A stretch of DNA of 64,000 nt from contig JALEPJ010000056.1 in assembly GCA_022766385.1 (NCBI GenBank), forward strand, positions 117,356-181,355, read 5' to 3'. This DNA is from Rikenellaceae bacterium. Its GTDB lineage: Bacteria > Bacteroidota > Bacteroidia > Bacteroidales > UBA932. Position 1 is the stretch's first letter. Every line of letters begins with the position of its first letter. Positions 9,557-18,108 of this stretch are shown piece after piece. The translations under genes and the position numbers were made by a program. The notes beneath the pieces were generated by a model. That model ran no database searches, was not told the origin of the DNA, and saw nothing but the letters and a program-made list of their open reading frames with translations.

Positions 9557-10303
9557 CTATAGATAATAATAAAGGCCGAGCTTCAATGATAAAACATCAA
9601 TATTGTAACTGAAATCCGAGCTTTTCAGGGAGCCGGAATTCACCTGATTGTGACTCTGGCTTGTCGAATTGAAGCCTGCATTCAGAACATTCAACGAAGC
9701 TTCCAGACCGAAATGCTTGTTGAGCAGCACTACGCCACCGGCATTGACACCCAGGGAAGCTCCCTTGTTTGTGGAATATGTACCTACTACGTTGCCATCT
9801 CTGAGGCAGTGTATTTTTGACTGCCCACCATTACCGCTCAATTGCATCTCGACAAACAGGGCGAGTCTTCCGGCGTGATCCACAGGAATATAGTTCCTCA
9901 GGAACAAGGCGGCAGAGTAATCGTGTTTGAGTATGCAGTAGTCCTTCCAGTCCAACTCGTTCCCTGCCACACCAATAGATAAAGAATTGATATCCACATT
10001 GTTACGAGAGTAGTTAATTCTTACCCCAGCAGCAATATTGTCCTTTATGATATATCCGAAACTTGGAGAAACGCTGACTTTGAAACCGTTGGAATCAAAG
10101 TCCTTCAAAGCTGATAAAGAGAGCTTGTCGTTCTCGTGTAAGGAATACTCTGCGCTGCCGCCAAGAAACCAGCTGCCTTTGGGCGCAAAGACCATAGCAT
10201 TCCTGCTTTTATTGAAATAGCCCCGGTCAATGTTCTGTGCACCGGCACTTATGCTTAAACACAGAGCAATTGCTGAAGCGATAATGACTCTTTTTCCACG
10301 CAT
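9557..10303 (-). CDS. Outer-membrane beta-barrel protein (paralogue 2)
   Basis: A 248-residue protein with a signal peptide (cleavage near S-A-G-A / Q-N). Successive amphipathic strands end in LKLGLYYYL, a classical outer-membrane barrel C terminus. It resembles the next gene in length, in a K-G-S-W-F-L-G-G opening versus K-G-G-I-Q-A-G, and in strand spacing. It starts 3 bp after the stop of the PCMD lipoprotein at 10307. Function is unknown; a porin or assembly role for surface lipoproteins is possible. Confidence 0.65.
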   Translation of the reverse strand: MRGKRVIIASAIALCLSISAGAQNIDRGYFNKSRNAMVFAPKGSWFLGGSAEYSLHENDKLSLSALKDFDSNGFKVSVSPSFGYIIKDNIAAGVRINYSRNNVDINSLSIGVAGNELDWKDYCILKHDYSAALFLRNYIPVDHAGRLALFVEMQLSGNGGQSKIHCLRDGNVVGTYSTNKGASLGVNAGGVVLLNKHFGLEASLNVLNAGFNSTSQSHNQVNSGSLKSSDFSYNIDVLSLKLGLYYYL

Positions 10304-10306
10304 ACA

Positions 10307-12112
10307 TTATTCATAGATTAGTTCAATCTCGTCAAGCCAGAGTATACTGCTGCTTGAGCCGACAAAGTAATCACCATAGATACTTGCTGCAGCTGAGAAC
10401 ACTATATATGTAGGATACTCCGTTTCTGACTTGTAAGTCAGAGGAACTGTAACCTTGGTCCAGCTTCCCTCGGAGCCATTGCCCTGAACCGTGAGCTGAC
10501 CATAGGCGATGGTGCCGTCTATAGTGTCATAGTCCCAGAATGTGGACTTATCACTTGTATTGACCTGGATAGGAGAATTCCTGCTTCCACCATATACCCT
10601 GTAATCCCAGGTGCCCACTGTACACTTGATTTGGCAACGGTCATAGTCACTGGTTGTGAGAGGGTTATCTGAAGGACCACCTGCCTTGTCTACCTTGCCA
10701 CCCTTGTATTTGTACCAGAAGCTGACTGCGGTAGGGCGTGAGCTCCAAGGCCTTCCGAAGTTAACCTTTCCGTTCAAACCGTCAAGACCTGCGAACTCAC
10801 CGCTGAAGAGGTTGCCGGCTGCAAGTTTGCCCGCAGCAGAAATAGAGGTGAGTTTTGCCGATTTGCTTGAGCCTGTGCCTGAAGGCACATCAGTGTCAGA
10901 GTAGCATATTGCATACTTGGATCCGAGCATTCCAGCTGATGCAGAACTACCATTGTCCCACCACTTGGTCCTGACTGTAGGGTCAGAAGCAGATGGGTCA
11001 TAGAATGAAATCCAATTGGAGCTCTCATCGTTGCTGGTATATTCAAAGCGTGAATTCGGCATCTGAGGTGCAGAATCAGTAGTGAAAGTCATAGGAGAGC
11101 CTATTACCTCACCGGCAATGACGAGTTTGTAGCTGTAGGTGGTAGAAGGGTCGAGATCTTCTGCAACTGCCACGTAGCTGCCATCGCCAACACGCTGAGC
11201 GCTGATATCTGTCCAAGAGACACCATCGGCGCTATATGAGATAACGATGCTTGATGGATCCGGGTACTCGCTCTCATCGACATCCGCATGAAGTGTGGCA
11301 TGTCCTGCCCATATCTCATAACCCGCTGATTTAGAAAGACCTGTCGATACTGGTTCAAAGACAATCAAATCGTCAATATCCTCGAGGCTGTCATCAACAT
11401 TGACAGAGAATCCTAATAGGCCGTCAGTCACTGAATAGCTGAGTGTCATTCTGTAGGTCTTGCCTCCGCTAACATTCTTGATTTCGCCGCTCTTTTCGAT
11501 TGACTTACCATTCTTCAGGCTTCCTTTGAAGGTCCAGCTGAGGCTGCCGTCATTGCCCGGAATGATAAAATAGCCGTTCCGTCCGCTTTTATCAGCAGTA
11601 TAGACGAGCTGTGATGTGGCCTCGCTGCCGCTTCCTATGGTGAAGGTATAGCCGCTGGCGAAATTGCTGGCGACGGACTGGTCAAAAGTGATAGCCGTAA
11701 CGGCATTGCATACTCTGGCGACTACTTTGACGGAAGTATTGACCCCTTCACTTACCTGGAAGGGAGTCGAACCGCTATAGCTCTTCTGGTCCCACGAAGC
11801 CATTGCAGGTGAAGATTTTGCTATTTCACCAGCTTCAACATCCACCCTGTAACTATCTGCAGGCAGATAGATGGTGCCGGGAATATTGGAGTACTTGTAT
11901 GACCTGATCAGGCCGGAAAAATCGCCCATATAGATTTTGACATTGGCACTGGAAAGAAGTTCGTCGGATGACATTGCCTTCGTCTGCATCTGGGCATCGA
12001 ACTCAAGATCAAGCGAGAATACTCCGAGACTGTCCTTATCCTTCAGTTCCAACTGGCAGGATGTAAATGTCAGAGCAAGAATTGCTGTTAAGAAAATGAT
12101 TGAATGTTTCAT
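10307..12112 (-). CDS. DUF4493-FN3-PCMD surface lipoprotein
   Basis: A 601-residue lipoprotein with lipobox F-T-S-C at Cys19. Residues about 25-245 resemble DUF4493 (T-K-A near 45, then P-A-D-S-Y-R-V-D-V-E-A-G-E and a paired-strand jelly fold). An FN3-like segment covers about 265-360 (D-L-D-P-S-T-T-Y-S-Y-K-L). A PCMD domain closes the protein, with V-N-F-G-R-P, W-D-Y-R-V-Y-G-G and I-Y-G-D-Y-F-V-G-S, parallel to the lipoprotein at 7219. Unusually for this window it has a strong Shine-Dalgarno (AAGGAGGAGCAATG on the minus strand). It sits 9 bp from the preceding DUF4493 gene. A secreted, surface-anchored role is likely, but the ligand is unknown. Confidence 0.78.
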   Translation of the reverse strand: MKHSIIFLTAILALTFTSCQLELKDKDSLGVFSLDLEFDAQMQTKAMSSDELLSSANVKIYMGDFSGLIRSYKYSNIPGTIYLPADSYRVDVEAGEIAKSSPAMASWDQKSYSGSTPFQVSEGVNTSVKVVARVCNAVTAITFDQSVASNFASGYTFTIGSGSEATSQLVYTADKSGRNGYFIIPGNDGSLSWTFKGSLKNGKSIEKSGEIKNVSGGKTYRMTLSYSVTDGLLGFSVNVDDSLEDIDDLIVFEPVSTGLSKSAGYEIWAGHATLHADVDESEYPDPSSIVISYSADGVSWTDISAQRVGDGSYVAVAEDLDPSTTYSYKLVIAGEVIGSPMTFTTDSAPQMPNSRFEYTSNDESSNWISFYDPSASDPTVRTKWWDNGSSASAGMLGSKYAICYSDTDVPSGTGSSKSAKLTSISAAGKLAAGNLFSGEFAGLDGLNGKVNFGRPWSSRPTAVSFWYKYKGGKVDKAGGPSDNPLTTSDYDRCQIKCTVGTWDYRVYGGSRNSPIQVNTSDKSTFWDYDTIDGTIAYGQLTVQGNGSEGSWTKVTVPLTYKSETEYPTYIVFSAAASIYGDYFVGSSSSILWLDEIELIYE

Positions 12113-12121
12113 TGCTCCTCC

Positions 12122-13363
12122 TTATTTGACAGTCATTACAATAGGAATTTCCTTCTTGCAGCCCTGCTGGTCGGTAACCTTCATAATGAAAGTATGATCG
12201 CCAGGGAAGGCCAGCAGCGGCTCCTGAGCATCGCTCAAATCGAAATCGATGACATCCTTGTCGTAAACGTCATTGCCATAAGGGAAAGGCAATATGCTTG
12301 AGAACACCTGCTGCGCTCCTGCGGATGGATTGACAAGATCAAGCACGGTCTGTCCGTCATTGATTGATGCTACCGAAGAGGCAAAAGTCTCGCTCGTAGT
12401 GCGTATCTCGACCTCGAACTTCTTCACTCTGTTCGGGATTGTTGCCCTCATAGTGAGGACAAAGGACTGTGACAATGAAGGAACGGCAATAGGAGCAGTG
12501 ATGTCGTAAGAGCAGGTTGACTCGAGACTGATGCCGCCGTCTCCTGCAGGAGCAGAAGGGTCCGAGCCGATTATGGTCTCGGTAGTTGGGATCGAATTGC
12601 TGAGATCCTCGTCTGAGACAAAATCATTGATAACGATATCGAAAGTAGCATTACCCTCAATATCAAGCTTTTTAGTGAAGGTAATGTGTCTCCATTGCCT
12701 TTCCTGGATGCCTGTGAAGGTACGTGTCATTCTCTGGATCTTGCCCTCAATGGAGCCCTTGTAGCTTATTTCCATCGTTGTATTGGAACCGTTGTTTACA
12801 GCGAAGTAGCCTGACCTGGACTCGTAGCTGTTGCTGCTGCCGGAATGCTTGAGTGCAAACTCCAATGGATTGCCTGCAGTTACTGTAACTGTAGTGGCTC
12901 CATCTCCTGTCACCATAGAAAGGAATTCATCAGTGTATCCGACACTTACCTTGCACTGAGCAAGAGTACAAGTAATGTTGCCCACGTCTGTGGTCTTTCC
13001 TGCTGTGATGGTAAAATCCTTGATAGCTCTGTAGACTGGCTGTTCAAAGGCAGCGGCAGGGACATCATACGAGCTTGAACGGGCCTCGAGGCTGTATTCG
13101 CCCGCAGGAAGGCTGACGCTGTTCCCATTGCTCTTGATATCAGCGTAGGTGGTATTGAGCTGTTCTGTTCCGGAAGCATCCCTGATTATTATGCAGAAGC
13201 TGCCGTCGGCTGCGGATGTTGCCTTGGTAATGAGTTCATCGTCCATTGACAGGGTGCAAGCGTCAAATGAAAGTGTTCCTTCCTTAGAGAGAGGTTCAGA
13301 AGGATTTTCGCACGCTGCAAACACTAAGGCAGCGGCTGTTAAAAGTATATATCTTGTCTTCAT
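12122..13363 (-). CDS. DUF4493 lipoprotein with an unassigned C-terminal domain
   Basis: A 413-residue lipoprotein (lipobox F-A-A-C at about Cys19, then E-N-P-S-E-P). Residues 25-260 fit DUF4493: T-K-A-T-S opening, S-L-P-A-G-E-Y-S-L-E-A, G-Y-F-A-V-N-N-G, and a late F-D-I-V-I-N-D. Residues about 275-413 form a further beta-sandwich-like part ending in KEIPIVMTVK, which I do not recognise. It is one of three consecutive DUF4493 proteins that differ mainly in what follows the domain. The spacing is 3 bp to the previous gene and 9 bp to the next. Confidence 0.75.
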   Translation of the reverse strand: MKTRYILLTAAALVFAACENPSEPLSKEGTLSFDACTLSMDDELITKATSAADGSFCIIIRDASGTEQLNTTYADIKSNGNSVSLPAGEYSLEARSSSYDVPAAAFEQPVYRAIKDFTITAGKTTDVGNITCTLAQCKVSVGYTDEFLSMVTGDGATTVTVTAGNPLEFALKHSGSSNSYESRSGYFAVNNGSNTTMEISYKGSIEGKIQRMTRTFTGIQERQWRHITFTKKLDIEGNATFDIVINDFVSDEDLSNSIPTTETIIGSDPSAPAGDGGISLESTCSYDITAPIAVPSLSQSFVLTMRATIPNRVKKFEVEIRTTSETFASSVASINDGQTVLDLVNPSAGAQQVFSSILPFPYGNDVYDKDVIDFDLSDAQEPLLAFPGDHTFIMKVTDQQGCKKEIPIVMTVK

Positions 13364-13366
13364 TTT

Positions 13367-14095
13367 CTATTTGTTCAAATCAATATTGCCCAAATCAACT
13401 GTCTCGGTAGTGTCGTCGAAGCTGATGGTGATTGAGCTGCCGCCAACAGAGTTCACATCGAAACTCAGAGTATAGCAGCAGGCCTCTGAAAGATTTGTGT
13501 ATTCCTTTGTAAAATTGGACTTTACGCCATTCTGGTTGGTCATTTCACCGCTTACTGTGAATTTATAGGCATCCAGAAAAGCCGCCCTGCTCTCCCCTTT
13601 CGGGAAGTCAATGACATTGCCTGCACCGGTAGTGATGGTGAAAGAGTAATCAGTGAAATAATTCTCGAAATTATTCGAACAGCTTACTCTGACGAGGCAA
13701 TTGGTCAATGAAACAGGTATTGTCACCTGATGACTGCCCGCTTCGGCAATTGAAAACTGCTTGCTGCCGCTGAAACTCGGCTTCCCAAAGCCTTCCTCCG
13801 TATTGGAACCATAAGTGGCAGTAACGGTATAGGAGCCGGAGACAAGAGGCATTGAGGGGTTCCAATCAGAAGCCTGACCTGACCAGATCAGTCCTGAGTT
13901 TGAATCATTAAGCTGAAGATTGAAATCGGAAGCAGAAGGCAGGGATGCGTAGTCAGAGACCTTGCTCTTGGTCATATCCCTTACTTCGTCTTTCTGTTCC
14001 ATAATGAAGTCCACATAGCCCTCCGGCAGTGATCTGTCGCAGGACAGCGCCAGGAGAATGAGGATTGATGTGGATAAGACTTGTCTTATTTTCAT
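13367..14095 (-). CDS. Short DUF4493 lipoprotein
   Basis: A 242-residue lipoprotein (lipobox L-A-L-S-C, then D-R-S-L-P-E-G-Y-V-D) consisting of the signal and one DUF4493-like domain. Recognisable elements are T-K-S-K-V, L-I-W-S-G-Q-A, L-V-S-G-S-Y-T-V-T-A and a tail of short strands ending T-V-D-L-G-N-I-D. It is the minimal version of the two larger DUF4493 proteins downstream, which suggests duplication followed by domain addition. It starts 19 bp after the fimbrillin-like gene. Function is unknown. Confidence 0.72.
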   Translation of the reverse strand: MKIRQVLSTSILILLALSCDRSLPEGYVDFIMEQKDEVRDMTKSKVSDYASLPSASDFNLQLNDSNSGLIWSGQASDWNPSMPLVSGSYTVTATYGSNTEEGFGKPSFSGSKQFSIAEAGSHQVTIPVSLTNCLVRVSCSNNFENYFTDYSFTITTGAGNVIDFPKGESRAAFLDAYKFTVSGEMTNQNGVKSNFTKEYTNLSEACCYTLSFDVNSVGGSSITISFDDTTETVDLGNIDLNK

Positions 14096-14114
14096 ATTGT
14101 AATACTTTTATTTG

Positions 14115-15926
14115 TCAATTATTTGCTGAAACCCTTACTTTGACATTATCGATATAGAACCAGGCGGTTGTGTTGTGTGTACCTGCCTGATGCTCGATAA
14201 CAGTCCTCCATGTAATGCGGTTCGTGCTTCCGGCCGGGAAGTCATCAATGGTCATAGTAATTGAATTCGGCAGATTTGTATATGAGCCGGTGTACTCCTT
14301 GATATAGAAGCTATTGCCATTCTGGAAGACTCCGCTTTCATCACCGCTTTTGTAAGCCTCGGTCGATGTGACATAACCCAAATGAAGAGTCTGTCCAACA
14401 TCTCCGTTGGTTATGATGGAGATACCACCATACTTATTGTTCGCGCCATAATCAAAGCTTACGTCAATGCTGACGGCTTTCTTGATGGTGAAAACCGGCT
14501 TTGAATCCACTCTGGCATTGTAATCTGAAGAAGTCTCCCTTCTGCAAGCTATTCTGATACTCTCGCCTTTAGACGCGCCTATGCGTCCTCCAGTCCAACC
14601 ATCAAGGAAAGAAACAGCGTTTTTTGAACCTGCGCTGGATGTGGTATAGTTGTCATTTGAGCTGAAACTCTCAACGCCTGAGAAATCTTCAAACAGCAGC
14701 CAAGGAACATTCAAGCTGACATCTGCGGAAGTACCTGAAGAGGTATCCGGAATGGTTAGAATCTCTTGGGAAATGACGTGTTCAGAATCATAAGTAACAG
14801 TAATCGTGGCATTTGAAAGAGATCTGTATGCAGCCTCATTCTCCATTTCCACGACGAAACTGTCTCCAGCCTTGAAAGCAGTCTGGGAACTGATGGTGTA
14901 GACATTGCTGCCACTGCCCCAATCGCAACCCTCAGGTGCAGTCAGAGTGACAGTCCCAACATCCTCTCCAAGATTATTTGAGGCAATTCTGAATTCAATA
15001 CTGTAAAGTTCGGAAACACCCTGAGGTTCCAACTTGACAGACGTCGCATGCCCAGGGGCAAAAAACCTTGCCTGCAGGTCAATAGGATCAAGCACCGAAA
15101 CTCCACTCTTGGAGTAGAGTTTCACCTTCAGGGCTTCACCTTCAGTGAACTGTGTAGGAAAGAAAAGGGCATAGGCATATATGCGCGAAGACAGTCCCGA
15201 AACGGTCAGGGGCTCATCCAATTCGAGAGTTATTCTGTTGCTGCCCTCTGTCAGGATTGCCGAGTCAAAGTCAGTAACATCAAGCGAAAGCTTTCCAACC
15301 ACATTGCGCGGAAACTCCAGCTCAATCTTCTGTACGCCTTCAGTTCCGAAACTGTCCTCTCCGTAAGGAAGGAAGAAGCGGAAAGCATGCATCAGATGGT
15401 TCATACCCACCTTCATTGAAACATAGCCGTCAGTCTGTGAAAGAGGCAGGAGTTCAGTATAGGATTGTGGGCTTGAGAGCATAATGTCCTCCCCTCCTGC
15501 AGCCTTGCCGTGCTGTACCGAAGGAATATTGAACACAGCATTGCTTGAACTGAAAGATTCAGGGTAGGGATAAGTAACATAATAGGTATATGACCCGGGA
15601 GTCATTGCCTCGGACAAGCGTGATGTAAAAACACCCTTGTCAGCAGTACTGCCATATAGGCAGAATCTCTGCGCTTCCAGAGAATAATTGCTTCCTGATT
15701 CAGCCCATAAAGCTATTTCATCACCTTCACACCACCTGACACTGGTTCCGTTTGAATCAAGATATGACTTCGTCGCGTCGCTGTCTATACTCAAACCGAT
15801 GATAAGCGGCTCATCTTCACAGATTTCTGCCTTTGTTATTTCTGCCGTACATGATGAGGCGGCCAACATTAGAAAGCAAGGCCCCAGTACACTGTTCAAG
15901 AAAAAGTTCTTCATTATACTTTGCAT
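14115..15926 (-). CDS. Fimbrillin-family lipoprotein with C-terminal jelly-roll domain
   Basis: A 603-residue lipoprotein (lipobox A-A-S-S-C). Residues about 35-290 have the Bacteroides fimbrillin or Mfa-like signature: A-T-K-S-Y, V-R-W-C-E-G-D-E-I-A-L-W, and G-S-Y-T-Y-Y-V-T-Y-P. A beta linker follows, then from about residue 400 a jelly-roll domain starting L-F-E-D-F-S-G and ending W-F-Y-I-D-N-V-K-V-R, as in secreted Bacteroidetes carbohydrate-associated modules. It is the first gene of the seven-gene minus-strand unit. The ATG at 15926 and a second ATG at 15914 (MKNFF, a more typical signal-peptide start) are both possible. A structural or adhesive surface role is the most likely. Confidence 0.72.
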   Translation of the reverse strand: MQSIMKNFFLNSVLGPCFLMLAASSCTAEITKAEICEDEPLIIGLSIDSDATKSYLDSNGTSVRWCEGDEIALWAESGSNYSLEAQRFCLYGSTADKGVFTSRLSEAMTPGSYTYYVTYPYPESFSSSNAVFNIPSVQHGKAAGGEDIMLSSPQSYTELLPLSQTDGYVSMKVGMNHLMHAFRFFLPYGEDSFGTEGVQKIELEFPRNVVGKLSLDVTDFDSAILTEGSNRITLELDEPLTVSGLSSRIYAYALFFPTQFTEGEALKVKLYSKSGVSVLDPIDLQARFFAPGHATSVKLEPQGVSELYSIEFRIASNNLGEDVGTVTLTAPEGCDWGSGSNVYTISSQTAFKAGDSFVVEMENEAAYRSLSNATITVTYDSEHVISQEILTIPDTSSGTSADVSLNVPWLLFEDFSGVESFSSNDNYTTSSAGSKNAVSFLDGWTGGRIGASKGESIRIACRRETSSDYNARVDSKPVFTIKKAVSIDVSFDYGANNKYGGISIITNGDVGQTLHLGYVTSTEAYKSGDESGVFQNGNSFYIKEYTGSYTNLPNSITMTIDDFPAGSTNRITWRTVIEHQAGTHNTTAWFYIDNVKVRVSANN

Positions 15927-15934
15927 GCTGCAAA

Positions 15935-15943
15935 AAATAGGCT
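15935..15943 (-). promoter_or_regulatory. Imperfect -7 element before the lipoprotein cluster
   Basis: The minus strand reads TATTTTTTG, one base longer than the TAnnTTTG consensus. It ends only a few bases upstream of the first ATG (15926), which would favour the inner ATG at 15914. Tentative. Confidence 0.25.
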
Positions 15944-15961
15944 AATTGTTAAAAATTTTGC

Positions 15962-15969
15962 TATTTTTG
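15962..15969 (+). promoter_or_regulatory. Bacteroidetes -7 element for ndk
   Basis: TATTTTTG matches TAnnTTTG exactly, 34 bp upstream of the ndk ATG. The intergenic gap (15927-16003) separates two divergent units. Confidence 0.5.
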
Positions 15970-16003
15970 ACAAAACCGCAATTAATAACCTTAATCAAAA
16001 GAA

Positions 16004-16465
16004 ATGGAAAGGACACTTGTTATTTTGAAACCCGGAGCTATACAGAGAGGAATAGCCGGTGAAATTATAGCCAGAATCGAGAAAAGAGGCTTGAAAATCA
16101 TTGCAATGAAAATGGCACAGTTAACACCTGAAATCTGTAAGGTGCATTATGCCCACCTTCTTGAGAAGCCATTCTATCCTTGGCTGGAAGCGGGAATGAC
16201 GGCAGGTCCTGTGGTCCTGATGTGCGTAGAGGGTTGTGATGCCGTTCACGTAGTTCACGAGATGGCTGGCGCGACCAATGGCAGAAAGGCAGCACCGGGT
16301 ACCATACGTGGAGACTATTGTCTAAGCGCCCAGGAAAATGTAGTTCATACTTCAGACAGTCTTGAGACAGCGGAGAAGGAACTCAAGCGTTTCTTCAAAG
16401 AAGAGGACTATTGTCCATACAGCAGTCCCCTCACTCCATTCCTCTATGCTCCTGACGAAGTATAG
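16004..16465 (+). CDS. ndk: Nucleoside diphosphate kinase
   Basis: Transfers the gamma phosphate from ATP to other NDPs through a phosphohistidine. The active-site His115 is in N-V-V-H-T-S-D-S (canonically N-V-V-H-G-S-D-S). The preceding A-A-P-G-T-I-R-G-D-Y motif and the length of 153 residues fit the family. It is monocistronic between divergent and convergent neighbours. Confidence 0.96.
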   Translation: MERTLVILKPGAIQRGIAGEIIARIEKRGLKIIAMKMAQLTPEICKVHYAHLLEKPFYPWLEAGMTAGPVVLMCVEGCDAVHVVHEMAGATNGRKAAPGTIRGDYCLSAQENVVHTSDSLETAEKELKRFFKEEDYCPYSSPLTPFLYAPDEV

Positions 16466-16479
16466 ATGGAGTAGGATAC

Positions 16480-18108
16480 TCACTTCGCTTCTCCGGATTT
16501 CTTATCCTTGTACAGGAAGCGTTTGATTTTCAAGGTGGCAGTCTTGGCGAAAGGTTCTTTCTCGACTTCCACCTCTTTTATTTTGCTGCTCTTGTTCACA
16601 TGGGAATTGACAAACTCCAGTATCTCCTGCTTCTTCTTCTCGAGTTCATAAAGGAATTTGTCCTGGTTTTCAGTGTTCCAGTCAAGCACATTGTCATCGA
16701 AATGCACAAGCGCGACGAGGCGTCCTCCTCTCTCAACGACTATTGACTCATTTATACCGTCAATATTATTGATAACGCTCTCAATCTCCTCAGGATAAAT
16801 ATTCTCGCCTGAAGGACCAAGTATCATATTGCCAAGTCTGCCTTTGATAAAGTAGCGGCCCTTCTTGTCAACGGCAGCCAGATCTCCGGTGTGGAACCAG
16901 CCGTCCGAGGTCATCACTTCCAGAGTACGATAGTAGTCCTTGTAATATCCTCTCATTACATTGTCACCCTTGACTACAAGTTCACCTTCCCCGGTCTCAG
17001 GATCAATGTTGTCCAACTTCACCTGAACACCGTAAGCAGGAGTGCCTGTAGAGCCTACTCTGGTCTTGAACGGAGCCGCCCCACAGATAAGAGGAGCTGT
17101 TTCAGTCAATCCGTAACCAATGGCATAAGGGAATCTGGCCTTGCCGAGGAAATATTCAACTTCGGAGTCCAGTTTAGCACCGCCTATACCAAAGAATTTC
17201 ATTCTGCCTCCGAAAGTCTTCTTCAATTTCATTCCGACCAGCCAATACAGAAGGGTCGGACTGAATTTCTTTAAGGAAGTAAGGAAATGGCTTTTGGCAA
17301 TGGTCGGAACCACACTCGACTTATAAATCTTCTCAATGACCAGAGGTACAGAGAGCATAGCGGTCGGACGCACCGCCTTTAAGGTAGGGATAAGCACGGA
17401 AGGAGTAGGTGCCTTTTGCAAATAGCAAACCTTCGCTCCTACCGAGAACGGATAAAGCATTCCTATGCTGAGTTCATAAGTATGGGCAAGTGGCAATATT
17501 GAAAGAAAGACATCCTTTCTGCCAACCTTGTGCGTATGCCAGGCTTCCAGGATATTCGCACATAGATTCTTATGGCTGAGCATCACTCCCTTTGCAGAGC
17601 CGGTAGTACCTGAAGTATATATGAGGGCGGAAATATCATCCGGTTGCGGATTGTTGATCTTTCCGTCGCAAGTATATGCCTCGTCATTTGCTCTGAGAAC
17701 ACTGAGGTCATCAGTAGCAATTACAATATGCATTTTCTCAAGTATGTCTTCCGGAACGCGGGAATAAAGCTTCTTTGAAACAAAGAGCGCCTTGCTATCC
17801 GAATGGGTCAGGATGTTCCTGATCTCATTTTCAGAAAGCTCGGTAAGCATAGGCACCACAATGCGGCCGAATGCCACTATGGAAAAGAATGCCACTGACC
17901 AGTTCGGCATATTCTGAGAGAAAAGGCCAACCTTGTCGTATGGATTGATTCCGAAATTTGCTAGATTCTTTGAGAGTCTGCGGCAAACATCTCCGAATTC
18001 GGCATAACTATAGTCCTGACCTTCTCCATACTCATAGGCAGGTCTTTTGGAGTACTTGTCAATCGAATGATGGAATACTTCCGAAAGTGTTTGGAAATCG
18101 TGTTTCAT
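16480..18108 (-). CDS. Fatty acyl-CoA synthetase / AMP-dependent ligase
   Basis: ANL-superfamily adenylate-forming enzyme of 542 residues. The P-loop-like A3 motif is at about 164-174 (YTSGTTGSAKG). It is followed by G-Y-G-L-T-E-T-A-P, G-W-F-H-T-G-D-L and the hinge K-G-R-L-G-N-M-I. The C terminus has the catalytic lysine region F-A-K-T-A-T-L-K-I-K-R. This is the long-chain acyl-CoA synthetase pattern, but the acyl chain cannot be read from sequence. Its ATG overlaps the stop of the PlsC-like gene (TGATG), and the pair suggests activation and transfer of acyl chains to glycerolipids. Confidence 0.85.
   Translation of the reverse strand: MKHDFQTLSEVFHHSIDKYSKRPAYEYGEGQDYSYAEFGDVCRRLSKNLANFGINPYDKVGLFSQNMPNWSVAFFSIVAFGRIVVPMLTELSENEIRNILTHSDSKALFVSKKLYSRVPEDILEKMHIVIATDDLSVLRANDEAYTCDGKINNPQPDDISALIYTSGTTGSAKGVMLSHKNLCANILEAWHTHKVGRKDVFLSILPLAHTYELSIGMLYPFSVGAKVCYLQKAPTPSVLIPTLKAVRPTAMLSVPLVIEKIYKSSVVPTIAKSHFLTSLKKFSPTLLYWLVGMKLKKTFGGRMKFFGIGGAKLDSEVEYFLGKARFPYAIGYGLTETAPLICGAAPFKTRVGSTGTPAYGVQVKLDNIDPETGEGELVVKGDNVMRGYYKDYYRTLEVMTSDGWFHTGDLAAVDKKGRYFIKGRLGNMILGPSGENIYPEEIESVINNIDGINESIVVERGGRLVALVHFDDNVLDWNTENQDKFLYELEKKKQEILEFVNSHVNKSSKIKEVEVEKEPFAKTATLKIKRFLYKDKKSGEAK

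Noticed and set aside
16098-16295. Minus-strand small frame inside ndk
   Set aside because: It lies within a conserved housekeeping gene without any supporting motif.
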